A stretch of 64,000 bases of DNA from Thiomicrorhabdus sp. 6S3-12 (GCF_017571475.1 NZ_JAGETW010000005.1:1-64000); one strand, 5' to 3'. Shown: positions 52,637 to 62,422, counted from the stretch's first letter. The notes: generated by a model not told the origin, from the sequence alone. Numbers and translations: made by a program.

Positions 52637-53860
52637 TCAGTTTGATTTGCGGTTTTGCGGGTAGTGGTATTTACGGACTTTGAAAGGACGGATATCTTCG
52701 GCGGGCTTGAGTTCGACGGCAATCGACTCCAGTGGTTGTTTTTCGGCGAGACGTTGTTGTAGACCGATACGGAGACGCTCGGAGGCCCAGCGCAGGTGAA
52801 TATCGACTGTCTCGTTGAGTAGGCCGATTTTACCGTCGACCGCTTGTTGGGCGTTTTGCAGAACTTGTGTCGAGACGGCGTTATGATGCGTCTGCACCAG
52901 ATTGCCAAGGGCGATGGCGAGGTTGCGAGTCCATTTTGCATAACCGATACGCCGGATCGGAGAGCCCTCGAAATGCTTTAGAAATTGGGCTTCGCTCCAG
53001 GAAAAAAGCGGTAGTAGTTCGCTGTTGTCCAAAGGAGCTCGATGGGCAAAAGCCGCTTCATCGGTAAAGGTGCTGAAACGGTTCCATGGACAGACCAGTT
53101 GACAGTCGTCGCAGCCGTAGATGCGATTGCCGATCAGTGGGCGTAGCGATTCGTCGATAACGCCGTCGTACTCAATGGTCAGATAGGAGATGCAGCGCTG
53201 CGCATCGACCTGATTGTTGTCTATGATCGCCTGGGTCGGGCATTCACGGATACAGGCGTCGCAAGGGCCGCAGCCTTGCTTTTCGAAAGGGGCGTCAACG
53301 GGAAGAGGCAGATTGACATAAAGTTCGCCGAGAAAGAACCAGGAACCTGCACGTGGATGAATGATCAAACTGTTTTTGCCGATGAAGCCCAGACCGGATT
53401 TTTCGGCAATCGCCTGTTCAAGAACTGGAGCGCTGTCGGTAAAAGCTCTGAATTGTAAATCGGGTACCTGGAGACGAATTTTTTCGGCCAGCTGCTGCAG
53501 TCGCTTACGAAGGAGTTTGTGGTAGTCCTTGCCGAGTGCATAGCGGGATATATAGGCCCGTTCAGGCGCGTGAAGCTGTTGCAGGGCATTGGCGGCCGTA
53601 CCGTCGAAATAATTCATGCGGACTGAAATCAAACGGAGAGTGCCCGGTACCAGTTCCTGAGGGCGAGTGCGCTTGGTTCCATGAGCCTGCATATAGTCCA
53701 TTTCGCCGTGAAAGTGCTTGTCCAGCCAGCTAAAATAGCCGCCTTCGTAGGCGCTTAGATCGCAGTCGGTAATGCCGACATCGGCAAAACCGAGTTCGGT
53801 TCCCCAGGTTTTGATCTTCCTGGCGAGTTGTTCAGGGTCGTAAGCGGTCAAATTATTCAT
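52637..53860 (-). CDS. queG: Epoxyqueuosine reductase
   Basis: 407 residues, a cobalamin- and Fe-S-dependent enzyme that reduces epoxyqueuosine to queuosine in tRNA. Two [4Fe-4S] cluster motifs are seen: CGPCDACIRECPTQAI and YGCDDCQLVCPWN, preceded by KSGLGFIGKNSLIIHPRAGS. The C-terminal HEAT-like part ends at the LAEKQPLESIAVELK region. Diverges from tsaE. Confidence 0.95.
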   Translation of the reverse strand: MNNLTAYDPEQLARKIKTWGTELGFADVGITDCDLSAYEGGYFSWLDKHFHGEMDYMQAHGTKRTRPQELVPGTLRLISVRMNYFDGTAANALQQLHAPERAYISRYALGKDYHKLLRKRLQQLAEKIRLQVPDLQFRAFTDSAPVLEQAIAEKSGLGFIGKNSLIIHPRAGSWFFLGELYVNLPLPVDAPFEKQGCGPCDACIRECPTQAIIDNNQVDAQRCISYLTIEYDGVIDESLRPLIGNRIYGCDDCQLVCPWNRFSTFTDEAAFAHRAPLDNSELLPLFSWSEAQFLKHFEGSPIRRIGYAKWTRNLAIALGNLVQTHHNAVSTQVLQNAQQAVDGKIGLLNETVDIHLRWASERLRIGLQQRLAEKQPLESIAVELKPAEDIRPFKVRKYHYPQNRKSN

Positions 53861-53967
53861 TGCGAGACATAAAAGCGATTAGGGCGTTTTGGTTTTGGGC
53901 CGATGAGAAATCGGGTACGTAACCGATATTCTATCAGAGACGTCCTGGTGCAGATAAAGGAGTTGGT

Positions 53968-54480
53968 ATGACGCAGAGCGCGAATCTCGTGCAGCGGTTT
54001 TTAGAGGATGAGGCGGCTTCCGTCTCTTTTGCCCAAAAGTTGGCGCAAGCGCTCAAGGATGTGCTTGGCTGCGAGAAAGAAAACGGAATTGTCGTTTATT
54101 TGAATGGCGATCTTGGGGCCGGAAAATCTTTCCTTTCCCGAGCGTTGATTCAATCTTATGATTCGCGGTTAAAGGTTAAGAGCCCGACCTATACGCTGGT
54201 CGAAAGTTATGAGGTGGATTTGGGACTTTGGCCCGCGCAGGTTCATCATTTTGACCTTTACCGTTTATGTGATCCGGAGGAGCTGGAGTTTCTTGCTATC
54301 CGGGATCTGTTTCAGGGGCGTTATATCGCTTTGGTCGAATGGCCGGAAAAAGGTCAGCCAGTTCTTCCGGCTGCCGATATTGTCATTGACCTGCAACATC
54401 AGGAATCCGGTAGGAACCTGAATTTGCAAGCCTATACGGCAATTGGTCGCGAAATCGTTAAGCACCTTAGATCAGCATAG
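53968..54480 (+). CDS. tsaE: tRNA threonylcarbamoyladenosine biosynthesis ATPase
   Basis: 170 residues. Walker A GDLGAGKSFLSRALIQ (about 50-65), the SPTYTLVESYE motif, HHFDLYRLCDPEELEFL and the ALVEWPEKG segment identify TsaE, the ATPase partner of TsaB/TsaD in t6A synthesis. Shine-Dalgarno AAAGGAG. The amidase gene follows, a conserved gammaproteobacterial order. Confidence 0.95.
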   Translation: MTQSANLVQRFLEDEAASVSFAQKLAQALKDVLGCEKENGIVVYLNGDLGAGKSFLSRALIQSYDSRLKVKSPTYTLVESYEVDLGLWPAQVHHFDLYRLCDPEELEFLAIRDLFQGRYIALVEWPEKGQPVLPAADIVIDLQHQESGRNLNLQAYTAIGREIVKHLRSA

Positions 54481-54602
54481 GTCAAAAACTGGCAAGCAGT
54501 TTGCTTAAGCTTTTTTAATCGGCTTTTAAAACCCGAAAAGCCGGGTGCATTGAAATGCAATGGAGTGACGATTGACGGGTTGCTGTTATTCGGAGGTCGA
54601 AA

Positions 54603-56240
54603 ATGATACCGACATCAGGAGTTTGCGAAATGTTATTTAGATCGATAAAGCAGGTAAAGCGACAGGCGGAGTTACTGACTTCCGCTGTTTTGCTGTGCGC
54701 GCTTTTAGGATCTTCTTCGGTCTGGGCCAAGGGGGCCATCGATAAGATTCGCGTCGGTCAGGATTCGCATAAAACCCGTGTGGTTTTTGATCTTAAGGAT
54801 CGTGTCGATTACAAAGTCATGCGTCTGAGCAACCCGTCCCGTGTAGAAGTGGTGTTTAAGCAGGCCGAAAGCCGGATTAGTTTCGAAAACAAAACTCTGA
54901 ATGATCCTCGGTTGTATCAGCTGAATGTCGATTCGAACCCGCAGGTGACGAAGGTTACCTTGAAATTGCACCGATCTTTGGATGTTTCCAGTTTTCATTT
55001 GGCTGAAAATGCGCAGGGCTTTGAACGTCTGGTGGTCGACTTGCGCGAGGCAAAACCAAATAAACAGCCTTCTTTGGAAGTGGCTGAGAAAAGTGTCAAA
55101 AAAACGACAGGCTCTTCGGGGCAAGTCGCCAAGCAAAGTGAAGCGCGTGGTGATGTGAGTGAATTTGCAGCGCAAAGCGTGAAATCTTCACCAAAGAGCG
55201 TTAAATCCAACGAAGTGACACAGAAAAAAGCGAGCGTTGTCGAACGTAAGACGTCCGATACGGTGGCAGAAAAAACGCTGCAGCAATTAGCCCGAGAGCT
55301 GTCCGATCAGTTGACAAATCCGCTTCACCTTCCTGAAAAAGGCGTTAAAGAAGTGGTGATCGCTCTGGATGCCGGTCATGGTGGTAAGGATTCCGGTGCG
55401 ATAAATCGTCAGAAAAAAATAATGGAAAAAGACGTTACCTTACAGCTGGCGAAGCAACTGAAAAAGAAAATTGATGCCGAGCCGCATATGCGTGCCGTTT
55501 TAACGCGTGATCGAGATGTTTTTATTCCTTTGCATGAACGGGTTAAGATTGCCAAAGAGCAAGGGGCCGATATTTTCATTTCCATTCATGCCGATGCTTT
55601 CAGTGATCACCGCGTTCGTGGCGGTTCTATCTACGTCCTGTCCCGCCGGGGAGCAAGCAGTACCATGGCGCGACTTTTGGCAAAGCGGGAAAACGCTTAC
55701 CTGCAGGATGTCAGTTTGAAAGGGTTCGATAATGATGTTGCTTACGCTTTGAGCGACTTGTCGCGTCAGGCAAATGTTGAACACAGCCGAAAACTGGCGA
55801 ATTCCGTATTGGCGGAGATGAAAGGGCGAGTGTCGCTGCATAAAGAGCAAGTTCAATCGGCTGGATTCGCAGTGCTTAAATCGATTGATATTCCGTCCAT
55901 GCTGATCGAAACCGCTTTTATTTCCAATCCGCATGAAGCGCGAAATCTGGTAAATCCCAAGTTCCAGAAAAAAATGGCTTCGGCGATTGTGAAAGGCTTG
56001 AACCGTTATGTTGTCGACAACATCAATAATTCGCCGGACACTATGCCTGATACGCTGTTTGTACGCTACAAAGTCCAGTCAGGCGACACGCTGAGCGGTA
56101 TTGCACGCCGTTTTAACGCCGAGGTTTCCCGTATCAAACAGGTAAACCGAATTAAAAATGCCGATCACCTTTATCGCGGTAAGGTGTTGCGTATTCCGGT
56201 TACAGAGCAGCTGTTAGCTCGTCTGGATAATATGACCTGA
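54603..56240 (+). CDS. amiB: N-acetylmuramoyl-L-alanine amidase with AMIN and LysM domains
   Basis: 545 residues: signal peptide (about 10-42, LLCALLGSSSVWA), AMIN domain (about 45-150), a Lys/Ser-rich linker, the Amidase_3 catalytic domain (about 250-470) with ALDAGHGGKDSGAI (zinc His), HERVKIAKEQGADIFISIHAD and the catalytic Glu in MLIETAFISN, and a C-terminal LysM (YKVQSGDTLSGIARRFN). Cleaves septal peptidoglycan in cell separation. GGAGG five bases upstream supports the start at 54603; a second ATG at 54630 is nearby. AmiB versus AmiC cannot be separated with certainty. Confidence 0.92.
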   Translation: MIPTSGVCEMLFRSIKQVKRQAELLTSAVLLCALLGSSSVWAKGAIDKIRVGQDSHKTRVVFDLKDRVDYKVMRLSNPSRVEVVFKQAESRISFENKTLNDPRLYQLNVDSNPQVTKVTLKLHRSLDVSSFHLAENAQGFERLVVDLREAKPNKQPSLEVAEKSVKKTTGSSGQVAKQSEARGDVSEFAAQSVKSSPKSVKSNEVTQKKASVVERKTSDTVAEKTLQQLARELSDQLTNPLHLPEKGVKEVVIALDAGHGGKDSGAINRQKKIMEKDVTLQLAKQLKKKIDAEPHMRAVLTRDRDVFIPLHERVKIAKEQGADIFISIHADAFSDHRVRGGSIYVLSRRGASSTMARLLAKRENAYLQDVSLKGFDNDVAYALSDLSRQANVEHSRKLANSVLAEMKGRVSLHKEQVQSAGFAVLKSIDIPSMLIETAFISNPHEARNLVNPKFQKKMASAIVKGLNRYVVDNINNSPDTMPDTLFVRYKVQSGDTLSGIARRFNAEVSRIKQVNRIKNADHLYRGKVLRIPVTEQLLARLDNMT

Positions 56241-56257
56241 TATGACAGGTGAGACGC

Positions 56258-56857
56258 TTAAAACCACAGGGTTTCTTTTTCGCTAATAATTGCATTGAGA
56301 GGCACGTCCCACGGTTGACTGTCTAGGCGGTCAACCTCCTGACAGGCGTGTGCCCAGCCGATCAGATAAGGTGATTCTTCTTTGTATTCGTGTTTGAACG
56401 CGAAGGTTCGATCATAAAAACCTCCTCCCATACCCATACGGTTCCCGCAACGGTCAAAACCGACTAAAGGTGTTAGAACCCAATCCAGCTCATTTGCGCA
56501 TATAACCGTTTCATTTACCGGTTCCGGAATCCGGAAACGATTGTCCTGAAGTTCGGTTTCAGGGCGGTATTCACCGAAAAGCATATGATTGTCCTCGTCC
56601 AGAATCGGCAAGAAAACTTTGTGTTCGGTTTGCGACCACAGGTACTCGATTACTTTCCCTGTGCCAAGTTCACCATCCTGACTAAGAAAAAGTCCTATAT
56701 TGAGCGGTGTTTGCAAGGCTTTCTGCGCCAGAAGTTTTTGAACCTGAAGCAAAGCTTTCTCTTCGTTCTGTTTCTGTTGTTGGTGTGAAAGACGATTGCG
56801 ACGCTCTCGCAGAGAGGTTCGTATAAGTTTTGCAGGGGCTGCGGTTAAATCACTCAT
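56258..56857 (-). CDS. ygfA: 5-formyltetrahydrofolate cyclo-ligase
   Basis: 199 residues from ATG at 56857. Family features: RTSLRERRNRLSHQQQ, then GLFLSQDGELGTGKVIEYLW, and the C-terminal GFDRCGNRMGMGGGFYDRTF. Converts 5-formyl-THF to 5,10-methenyl-THF; E. coli YgfA is transcribed with 6S RNA, as appears to be the case here. An in-frame TTG at 56872 is the only longer start. Confidence 0.92.
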   Translation of the reverse strand: MSDLTAAPAKLIRTSLRERRNRLSHQQQKQNEEKALLQVQKLLAQKALQTPLNIGLFLSQDGELGTGKVIEYLWSQTEHKVFLPILDEDNHMLFGEYRPETELQDNRFRIPEPVNETVICANELDWVLTPLVGFDRCGNRMGMGGGFYDRTFAFKHEYKEESPYLIGWAHACQEVDRLDSQPWDVPLNAIISEKETLWF

Positions 56858-56921
56858 GGTTTTCGGAAGCAAAGCTGATAAGTCGGAAAGTCATTATACG
56901 AGTGAAGGAGGGGAAAGAGAA

Positions 56922-57091
56922 AGCATGCAGTCCGGGCTAAAATCCCTGAACCGTGAAGTTCAGGTGGCAGCCTCCTTAAGAAACTTAGGCTTCTCGGGCT
57001 AGCAGAGCTAGCGAGATGCGCACCGTTTCAAATATCTGGCCCCAAAGTCGTAATTATCGGAACGGGGTTTGAGCCCGTGACCACATGCCGT
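56922..57091 (-). ncRNA. ssrS: 6S RNA
   Basis: Lies between zapA and ygfA on their strand, the conserved location. Minus-strand sequence includes CCCGAGAAGCC and a stem CTGAACTTCACGGTTCAG, both present in the E. coli RNA in similar form. The 5' and 3' ends form a closing stem: GCATG...GGTC-CGGGCT against AGCCCGGAC...CATGC, with one bulge and two G-T pairs. It binds the housekeeping RNA polymerase in stationary phase. Ends are estimated to a few bases. Confidence 0.9.
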
Positions 57092-57097
57092 AGGTAC

Positions 57098-57103
57098 ATT
57101 ATA
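57098..57103 (-). promoter_or_regulatory. -10 box of 6S RNA
   Basis: TATAAT on the minus strand (plus-strand ATTATA), seven bases before the estimated RNA 5' end. The -35 region is weak. Confidence 0.65.
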
Positions 57104-57323
57104 GCAAAATAAGACTTTGGTGAAATGAGGTTTAAGGCGTGATTGTGAAAAATTGTCCGATAAGACGAAGGCGCGGATTGAAAAGTGATTAGATGGTAAT
57201 GAAAATCTCAATATAACTACGCGTTTAAAGGCGTTGAGCACTATTTACGGCAATTTTATTTAATTGAGTTATACCGTCGGATAAAAAGAATTTTGAGGAT
57301 AAGGGCAACCAATGATTGAATCC

Positions 57324-57337
57324 CGGCGAATTCGCCG
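57324..57337. other. 14-bp perfect palindrome after zapA
   Basis: CGGCGAATTCGCCG, just after the zapA stop codon. It could form a 3' hairpin, but only a weak T-content follows on the minus strand. Confidence 0.4.
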
Positions 57338-57344
57338 CAGCAGT

Positions 57345-57656
57345 CTAATTTTGACTTGAAGAGGCTTTGTTCTGCCCGTCAGATTCTTTTTCCTGAATGG
57401 CGTTGGTCAGAATCTTGTGGATAGCTTCAACCTTGGTTTTCAAATCGGAGCTGTTATGCATGGCTTCTTCTTTCAGCTGCAATAAGTCATAGGCGATATT
57501 GATCGATACCATGATCAGGTGGCGTTCGTTGCGACTTCCTTTAGGCAGTTCATTCATCTTCTGCTCAATCAGATTGGCGGCTTCTTGCAGACGCTTTCGT
57601 TCATCATCTTCGCATTGAAAGTTAAACCGATGCCCCATCACGTTGATTTCAACCAT
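57345..57656 (-). CDS. zapA: Cell division protein ZapA
   Basis: 103 residues. MVEINVMGHRFNFQCEDDER at the N-terminus and the C-terminal coiled coil (IAYDLLQLKEEAMHNSSDLK) match ZapA, which bundles FtsZ at the division ring. It is upstream of 6S RNA and ygfA and diverges from ygfB, as in E. coli. Confidence 0.93.
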   Translation of the reverse strand: MVEINVMGHRFNFQCEDDERKRLQEAANLIEQKMNELPKGSRNERHLIMVSINIAYDLLQLKEEAMHNSSDLKTKVEAIHKILTNAIQEKESDGQNKASSSQN

Positions 57657-57887
57657 GGGTGTAGCTCCTAAATGTTCTCGAACGCAAAATCCCTTGTCTC
57701 CAAAATCTGTTGAGAAAGGGGGTGGAATAGCTTGTGCTGCGGGGCCGGAGGCGTGTCCGGCTTCGATTTGCCCAGGCTTCGAGTATTTTATCTTGCCGAG
57801 CGTTTTTATTTAAATAGATGGCGTTTTGTATAACAGCAGATATGGTATTATTCCCCAATTAACCCGCTTTAACAAGAGATATTAAGT

Positions 57888-58478
57888 ATGGATTTTCAAA
57901 GCATCAATGAAGCCGTCGCGCCGTATCCCGAGTTGGAATCGCCCTCGTTTTTGCAGGGGATGCTGATCGGCTTGCTGTGTGTTGATAACGAAATTCAGGA
58001 AACCGTTTGGATTAAAAAATTGCTTGAAGAGGCGCAGGTTAAATCGATCAAGGAATCTTTTCTGATCGCCTTGCACGAAATGTATAACGAGACTAATAAA
58101 GGATTGAACGGGTCCGGTTTTGAATTGTCTTTGTGCTTACCTGACGATAATGAAGACATGGTATTGCGTGCCGCTATGCTGGGGCAACTGTGCGAAGGTA
58201 TTCTGTACGGTATCGGCTTGGCCGGCGGGCTTAACGAGATGGAAAAAACGCTTGGCGAAGAAGTCCGTGAGGTCATTAACGACCTGAGTGAAATCGCGCG
58301 CATTGACGTCAGTACACTTATCGACTTGGAAAAGGAAACGACCGAGCAGGTCGAGCAGGATTTGACGGAACTTTACGAGTTTGTCAAAGTCGGTGTGATT
58401 ATGCTCAATGAAGAGCTGAATCCGACGCAGGCCGCACCGATTATGGATCCACCGCAAGGACAGCATCAGATTCATTGA
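57888..58478 (+). CDS. ygfB: YgfB/YecA (UPF0149) family protein
   Basis: 196 residues. The all-helical UPF0149 fold shows PSFLQGMLIGLLCVDNEIQE and AMLGQLCEGILYGIGLAGG. Ends in a Pro/Gln-rich tail (QAAPIMDPPQGQHQIH). No SEC-C zinc tail is present. Precedes pepP by 38 bp in the conserved order ygfB-pepP-ubiH-ubiI. Molecular function is not settled. Confidence 0.92.
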   Translation: MDFQSINEAVAPYPELESPSFLQGMLIGLLCVDNEIQETVWIKKLLEEAQVKSIKESFLIALHEMYNETNKGLNGSGFELSLCLPDDNEDMVLRAAMLGQLCEGILYGIGLAGGLNEMEKTLGEEVREVINDLSEIARIDVSTLIDLEKETTEQVEQDLTELYEFVKVGVIMLNEELNPTQAAPIMDPPQGQHQIH

Positions 58479-58516
58479 TTCCGAATTCATGTGCACAAAT
58501 TTAATATGGAGTTTAA

Positions 58517-59836
58517 ATGCACGAACCTCTACACGGACCTTTAGAAAATCGTCAGAAACTGTTTGCCCAGCTGCCTGATAACAGTGCCGCTTTGGTTTTT
58601 TCCGGGGAAGAACAGATTCGCAACCGTGATGTCGAATTCCCGTTCCGTACGCACAGTGATTTCTGGTATCTGAGCGGCTTTGCCGAGCCTGACGCAGTTC
58701 TACTGTTGCTTAAGAATAACGGTAAAGAGGAAACCGCTATTTTTCTGCGCCCTAAAGATCTCGAGCAGGAAATCTGGCAGGGACGACGCCTTGGTGTTGA
58801 AGTCGCCGCAGAAAAATTGGGGCTGGATCAGGCATTCGAAATCGAGTCGTTGTTGGAACACTTGCCTGAACTGATTGGCGGCGTTGAAACCATTCTGGTC
58901 AGCTTTTCGGATTTTGCTCACTGGACAGAGGTTCTTACACCTTTGCTGGCGAGTCTCAAGGCTCAAGTCCGTAAAGGCATTGCCAGTCCGGCCGCAATTG
59001 CCGATCTCGATCAACTGTTGCACGAGCAGAGACTGATTAAAAGTGAGTCGGAAATAGAGGTAATGCGTCAAGCGGCGCAAATCAGCGTTAAAGGTCATCT
59101 GGCGGCAATGCGTGCGGCGGCGCTCTATACCACGGAGTCGGCGGTTCAGGCGGATCTTGAAGCGGAGTTTATTCGTCAGGGCGCGCAGCGAGTTTCCTTT
59201 AATACCATTAGTGCCAGTGCGGAGAACGCCTGTATCCTGCACTATACCGAAAACAGTGATGAGCTGAATCGAGAGGCGTTATTGTTGGTCGATGCCGGAG
59301 CCGAGTATCAAGGCTACGCCGGCGACATTACACATACATTTCCTCCCGGCGGTAAATTTTCGCAGGAACAGGCCGTACTCTATCGCCTGGTTCTCAAGGC
59401 ACAAAGACGTGTTATTGACGCAGTGAAGCCCGGCGTAACCTATGATGAACTACACCAGACCACCTTGCAGGTTTTGACCGAAGGCTTGGTTGAATTGCAG
59501 ATTTTGCAGGGGGATGTGGACGACCTTGTAAAAAGTGAGGCTTATAAAGATTTCTTTATGCACGGCACCGGGCACTGGCTTGGGCTGGATGTACATGATG
59601 TCGGGCGTTACAAAATAGATGGCGAATGGCGTCCTTTGCAGCCGGGTATGGTGCTGACCGTGGAGCCGGGGCTTTATATCTCCAGTCGCCATGCTCATGT
59701 GGATGCCAAATGGCATAATATCGGGATTCGTATCGAAGACGATGTGCTCGTGACTGCGGAAGGACATGAAGTTCTTACCAAAGGCTTGCCGCGAACGGTC
59801 GAAGAGATCGAAGCCTGGTTTGCAGAGAACGCATAA
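58517..59836 (+). CDS. pepP: Xaa-Pro aminopeptidase P
   Basis: 439-residue M24B metallopeptidase removing an N-terminal residue before proline. Metal ligands: D and D in LLVDAGAEYQGYAGDITHTF, H in MHGTGHWLGLDVHDVG, E in LTVEPGLYI and E in GIRIEDDV. The N-terminal creatinase domain starts NRQKLFAQLPDNSAALVFSG. Co-transcribed with ygfB and ubiH. Confidence 0.96.
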   Translation: MHEPLHGPLENRQKLFAQLPDNSAALVFSGEEQIRNRDVEFPFRTHSDFWYLSGFAEPDAVLLLLKNNGKEETAIFLRPKDLEQEIWQGRRLGVEVAAEKLGLDQAFEIESLLEHLPELIGGVETILVSFSDFAHWTEVLTPLLASLKAQVRKGIASPAAIADLDQLLHEQRLIKSESEIEVMRQAAQISVKGHLAAMRAAALYTTESAVQADLEAEFIRQGAQRVSFNTISASAENACILHYTENSDELNREALLLVDAGAEYQGYAGDITHTFPPGGKFSQEQAVLYRLVLKAQRRVIDAVKPGVTYDELHQTTLQVLTEGLVELQILQGDVDDLVKSEAYKDFFMHGTGHWLGLDVHDVGRYKIDGEWRPLQPGMVLTVEPGLYISSRHAHVDAKWHNIGIRIEDDVLVTAEGHEVLTKGLPRTVEEIEAWFAENA

Positions 59837-59873
59837 CATCGTTTCAGTGGCACTTTAACCTTAAGGAAAGCTA

Positions 59874-61109
59874 ATGAAGAGTGATCAATCGGTTCAAGGC
59901 GCGTCGCAAATTATGATCGTAGGCGGTGGTCCGGTCGGACTTCTGCTGGCACTGGGGTTGGCTAGACAGGGAATTTCCGTTCAGTTACTGGAGTCTCAAC
60001 CGCCCACACAGCAAAAAAACACCGACACGGAAAAAACTGAAAACGCATTCGACGGTCGCGTTCTGGCACTCTCTTTCGGGTCGATAGAAATTCTCCAGGA
60101 TCTTGGCGTCTGGCAGGCGTTAAAACCGTTTGCGACTCCGATAGAGCATGTTCATGTTTCGCAGAAAGGGTTTATGGGAATTACCACGATCGATGCCGAT
60201 GAAATGGATGTCAATGCGCTTGGCTTCAGTGTTCAGGGGCGTGATCTTGGTCAGATCCTGTGGCAGACGGTTCAGAATCACAAAGACCGGATTGAGGTTC
60301 TGGCGCCTGCGAAACTGGAAGATTTCACCGAGGATCAAGACGGAATTCAGGCTCAGGTAAGCATCGACGGAGAAGTTAAATCCTTTAAGGTTCAGTTACT
60401 GATTGGCGCCGACGGCACCGATTCTCAGGTTCGCAAGTCGCTCGGTCTGCCGTTGCAGAAAAAATCTTACGGCGCCCACGCGATTCTGGCGCAGATCGAA
60501 ACGGCTGAACATCCTCGGGGATGGTCGTATGAACGCTTTACGACCGAAGGGCCGGTAGCGCTTTTACCGATGCAGGGGCATTTTCATAAGGCTGTAATGG
60601 TCTGTCCGGATGAAAAGCTTAAAGACGTTATGGCATTGGACGATCAGGCGTATTTACGACTTTTCAGTGAGAAAATGGGCGACCGTTTGGGTGGTTTTGT
60701 TTCGGTTTCCAAGCGTTTGGCTTATCCGTTGCAGGAAACCTATGTCGAAAACTTTACCCGAGGACGTGCATTGCTGTTGGGTAATGCGGCGCACACCCAA
60801 CACCCGGTTGCCGCTCAGGGGTTGAATTTGGGGATTCGTGATATTGCGGTCTTTTTGGATGAGGTCGCTAAGCAAGGTGACGGAGCGAGTGCCGTAGAGA
60901 ATATTTCCCGGCCGGAATTTTTGCAGCATTATGCCGAACTTCGTGAACCCGACCATAAGAAAGTCATGGGCATGACCGATAGTCTGATTGATATTTTTCA
61001 GCACAAATCTGCTTTGGTCGGTCACTTGAGAGGGTTGGGGCTTATGGCCATGCAGGCTCTTCCCGGCGCGAAGAAGCGTTTTTCACGATTTGCGATGGGA
61101 AAATCCTAG
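59874..61109 (+). CDS. ubiH: 2-octaprenyl-6-methoxyphenol hydroxylase (UbiH)
   Basis: 411-residue FAD monooxygenase. IVGGGPVGLLLALGLARQG (FAD GxGxxG), FKVQLLIGADGTDSQVRKSL and LLLGNAAHTQHPVAAQGLNL are class-A hydroxylase landmarks. UbiH hydroxylates the ring in ubiquinone synthesis; assignment between UbiH and relatives rests on gene order next to ubiI. Shine-Dalgarno AAGGAAAG. Confidence 0.9.
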   Translation: MKSDQSVQGASQIMIVGGGPVGLLLALGLARQGISVQLLESQPPTQQKNTDTEKTENAFDGRVLALSFGSIEILQDLGVWQALKPFATPIEHVHVSQKGFMGITTIDADEMDVNALGFSVQGRDLGQILWQTVQNHKDRIEVLAPAKLEDFTEDQDGIQAQVSIDGEVKSFKVQLLIGADGTDSQVRKSLGLPLQKKSYGAHAILAQIETAEHPRGWSYERFTTEGPVALLPMQGHFHKAVMVCPDEKLKDVMALDDQAYLRLFSEKMGDRLGGFVSVSKRLAYPLQETYVENFTRGRALLLGNAAHTQHPVAAQGLNLGIRDIAVFLDEVAKQGDGASAVENISRPEFLQHYAELREPDHKKVMGMTDSLIDIFQHKSALVGHLRGLGLMAMQALPGAKKRFSRFAMGKS

Positions 61110-61165
61110 TTTTTCGGACCTTTCGAGATCTCATTATTCAGAATGCTAAAGTAGATTGTAAAGTT

Positions 61166-62422
61166 ATGAGTACAGAATCAAAATTCTCTCCGCCTGTGAA
61201 TGACGATGTTGTCTGGGACGCTATTATTGTCGGTGGAGGGATGGTCGGAGCCGCGGCTGCTATCGGCCTGGCTCGCAATGGTTTTGAAGTGTTGTTGCTG
61301 GAGCGTAAGGCGCCTCATTGGAGTGCGGATGAAGCATTGGGGATTCGGGTCAGTGCCTTGACGCGTGCTTCAGAGAATATTTTACGCAATCTCGGTGCCT
61401 GGGAGGCCATTTGTCAGCAGCGTTGTCATCCTTTTCGAGCCATGCGGGTATGGGATGAGTTTACCTCGGCCGAAGTGATATTTAATGCCGCCGATGTCGG
61501 CGAGGCAGATCTTGGGCATGTGATTGAGAATGATCTGATTCAATATGCACTTTGGCAGAATTTCGATTCCTGTGAAAGCCTTACGGTTCTGCTTGATCAA
61601 GAGATTACTGCTTTAAGTTTGCCTGCGGACGGGCAGCAGAATTCGAGTTTGACGCTCGCCGACGGAAGGGTTCTAAACGCCCGCATGATTATCGCTGCCG
61701 ATGGCGGGCGTTCCCTGATTAGACAGTTGGCAAAGATCGGTTTAAGTACGCAAGACTATGACCAGTGTGCCGTAGTTGGTACAGTGAAAACCGAATTGTC
61801 GCATCAGGATTGCTGCTGGCAGAGATACACGAAAGACGGACCTTTTGCTTTTTTGGCCATGCAGGAAAATTACAGTTCGATCGCCTGGTATCTGCCGAAA
61901 GAGAAATGCGATTGGGCCTTGTCCTTGGATGATCGACAGTTTGCTGCGGAAGTCGGAAAAGCTTCCGATTACCGTCTCGGACAGGTGGTCGAAGTTGGTG
62001 GCCGTGGTGCTTTTCCCTTAGTTCGTCAGCACGCAAATCACTATGTCAAACAAGGGTTGGCACTGGTCGGAGATGCTGCGCATACCATTCACCCGCAAGC
62101 GGGTCAGGGTGTCAACCTCGGATTGCTGGACGCTGCCGCGCTGGTCGAAACGCTGTGTCAGGCCAAATCCGCAGGACGTAACTTCGCCTCTATGCCGGTA
62201 TTGCGGCAATATGAACGCTGGCGCCGAGGCGACAATGCGATTGTGCAACGCTCAATGGAATGGTTTGCCTGGCTGTATCAGGATAATCCGCTCAAAAACG
62301 GTTTTAGACAAACGCTGCTTCCGCTTGCAGAACGCCTTAAACCCGGCAAGAATTGGTTGATGGAGCAGGCCTTGAATGGACGTGAAGCACTTCCCGAAAT
62401 GGCCAGAAAGTATTCGCTCTAG
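61166..62422 (+). CDS. ubiI: Ubiquinone-synthesis FAD hydroxylase, UbiI/VisC type
   Basis: 418 residues, the second class-A FAD hydroxylase in tandem with ubiH. FAD motifs AIIVGGGMVGAAAAIGLARN and ARMIIAADGGRSLIRQLA, and the GDAAHTIHPQAGQGVNLGLL box, are present. In E. coli this position holds UbiI (C5 hydroxylase); UbiF and UbiM are alternatives. 56 bp after ubiH. Confidence 0.88.
   Translation: MSTESKFSPPVNDDVVWDAIIVGGGMVGAAAAIGLARNGFEVLLLERKAPHWSADEALGIRVSALTRASENILRNLGAWEAICQQRCHPFRAMRVWDEFTSAEVIFNAADVGEADLGHVIENDLIQYALWQNFDSCESLTVLLDQEITALSLPADGQQNSSLTLADGRVLNARMIIAADGGRSLIRQLAKIGLSTQDYDQCAVVGTVKTELSHQDCCWQRYTKDGPFAFLAMQENYSSIAWYLPKEKCDWALSLDDRQFAAEVGKASDYRLGQVVEVGGRGAFPLVRQHANHYVKQGLALVGDAAHTIHPQAGQGVNLGLLDAAALVETLCQAKSAGRNFASMPVLRQYERWRRGDNAIVQRSMEWFAWLYQDNPLKNGFRQTLLPLAERLKPGKNWLMEQALNGREALPEMARKYSL

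Noticed and set aside
56585-56788. Plus-strand ORF inside ygfA
   Set aside because: Shadow frame; the minus-strand ygfA protein has clear family motifs here.
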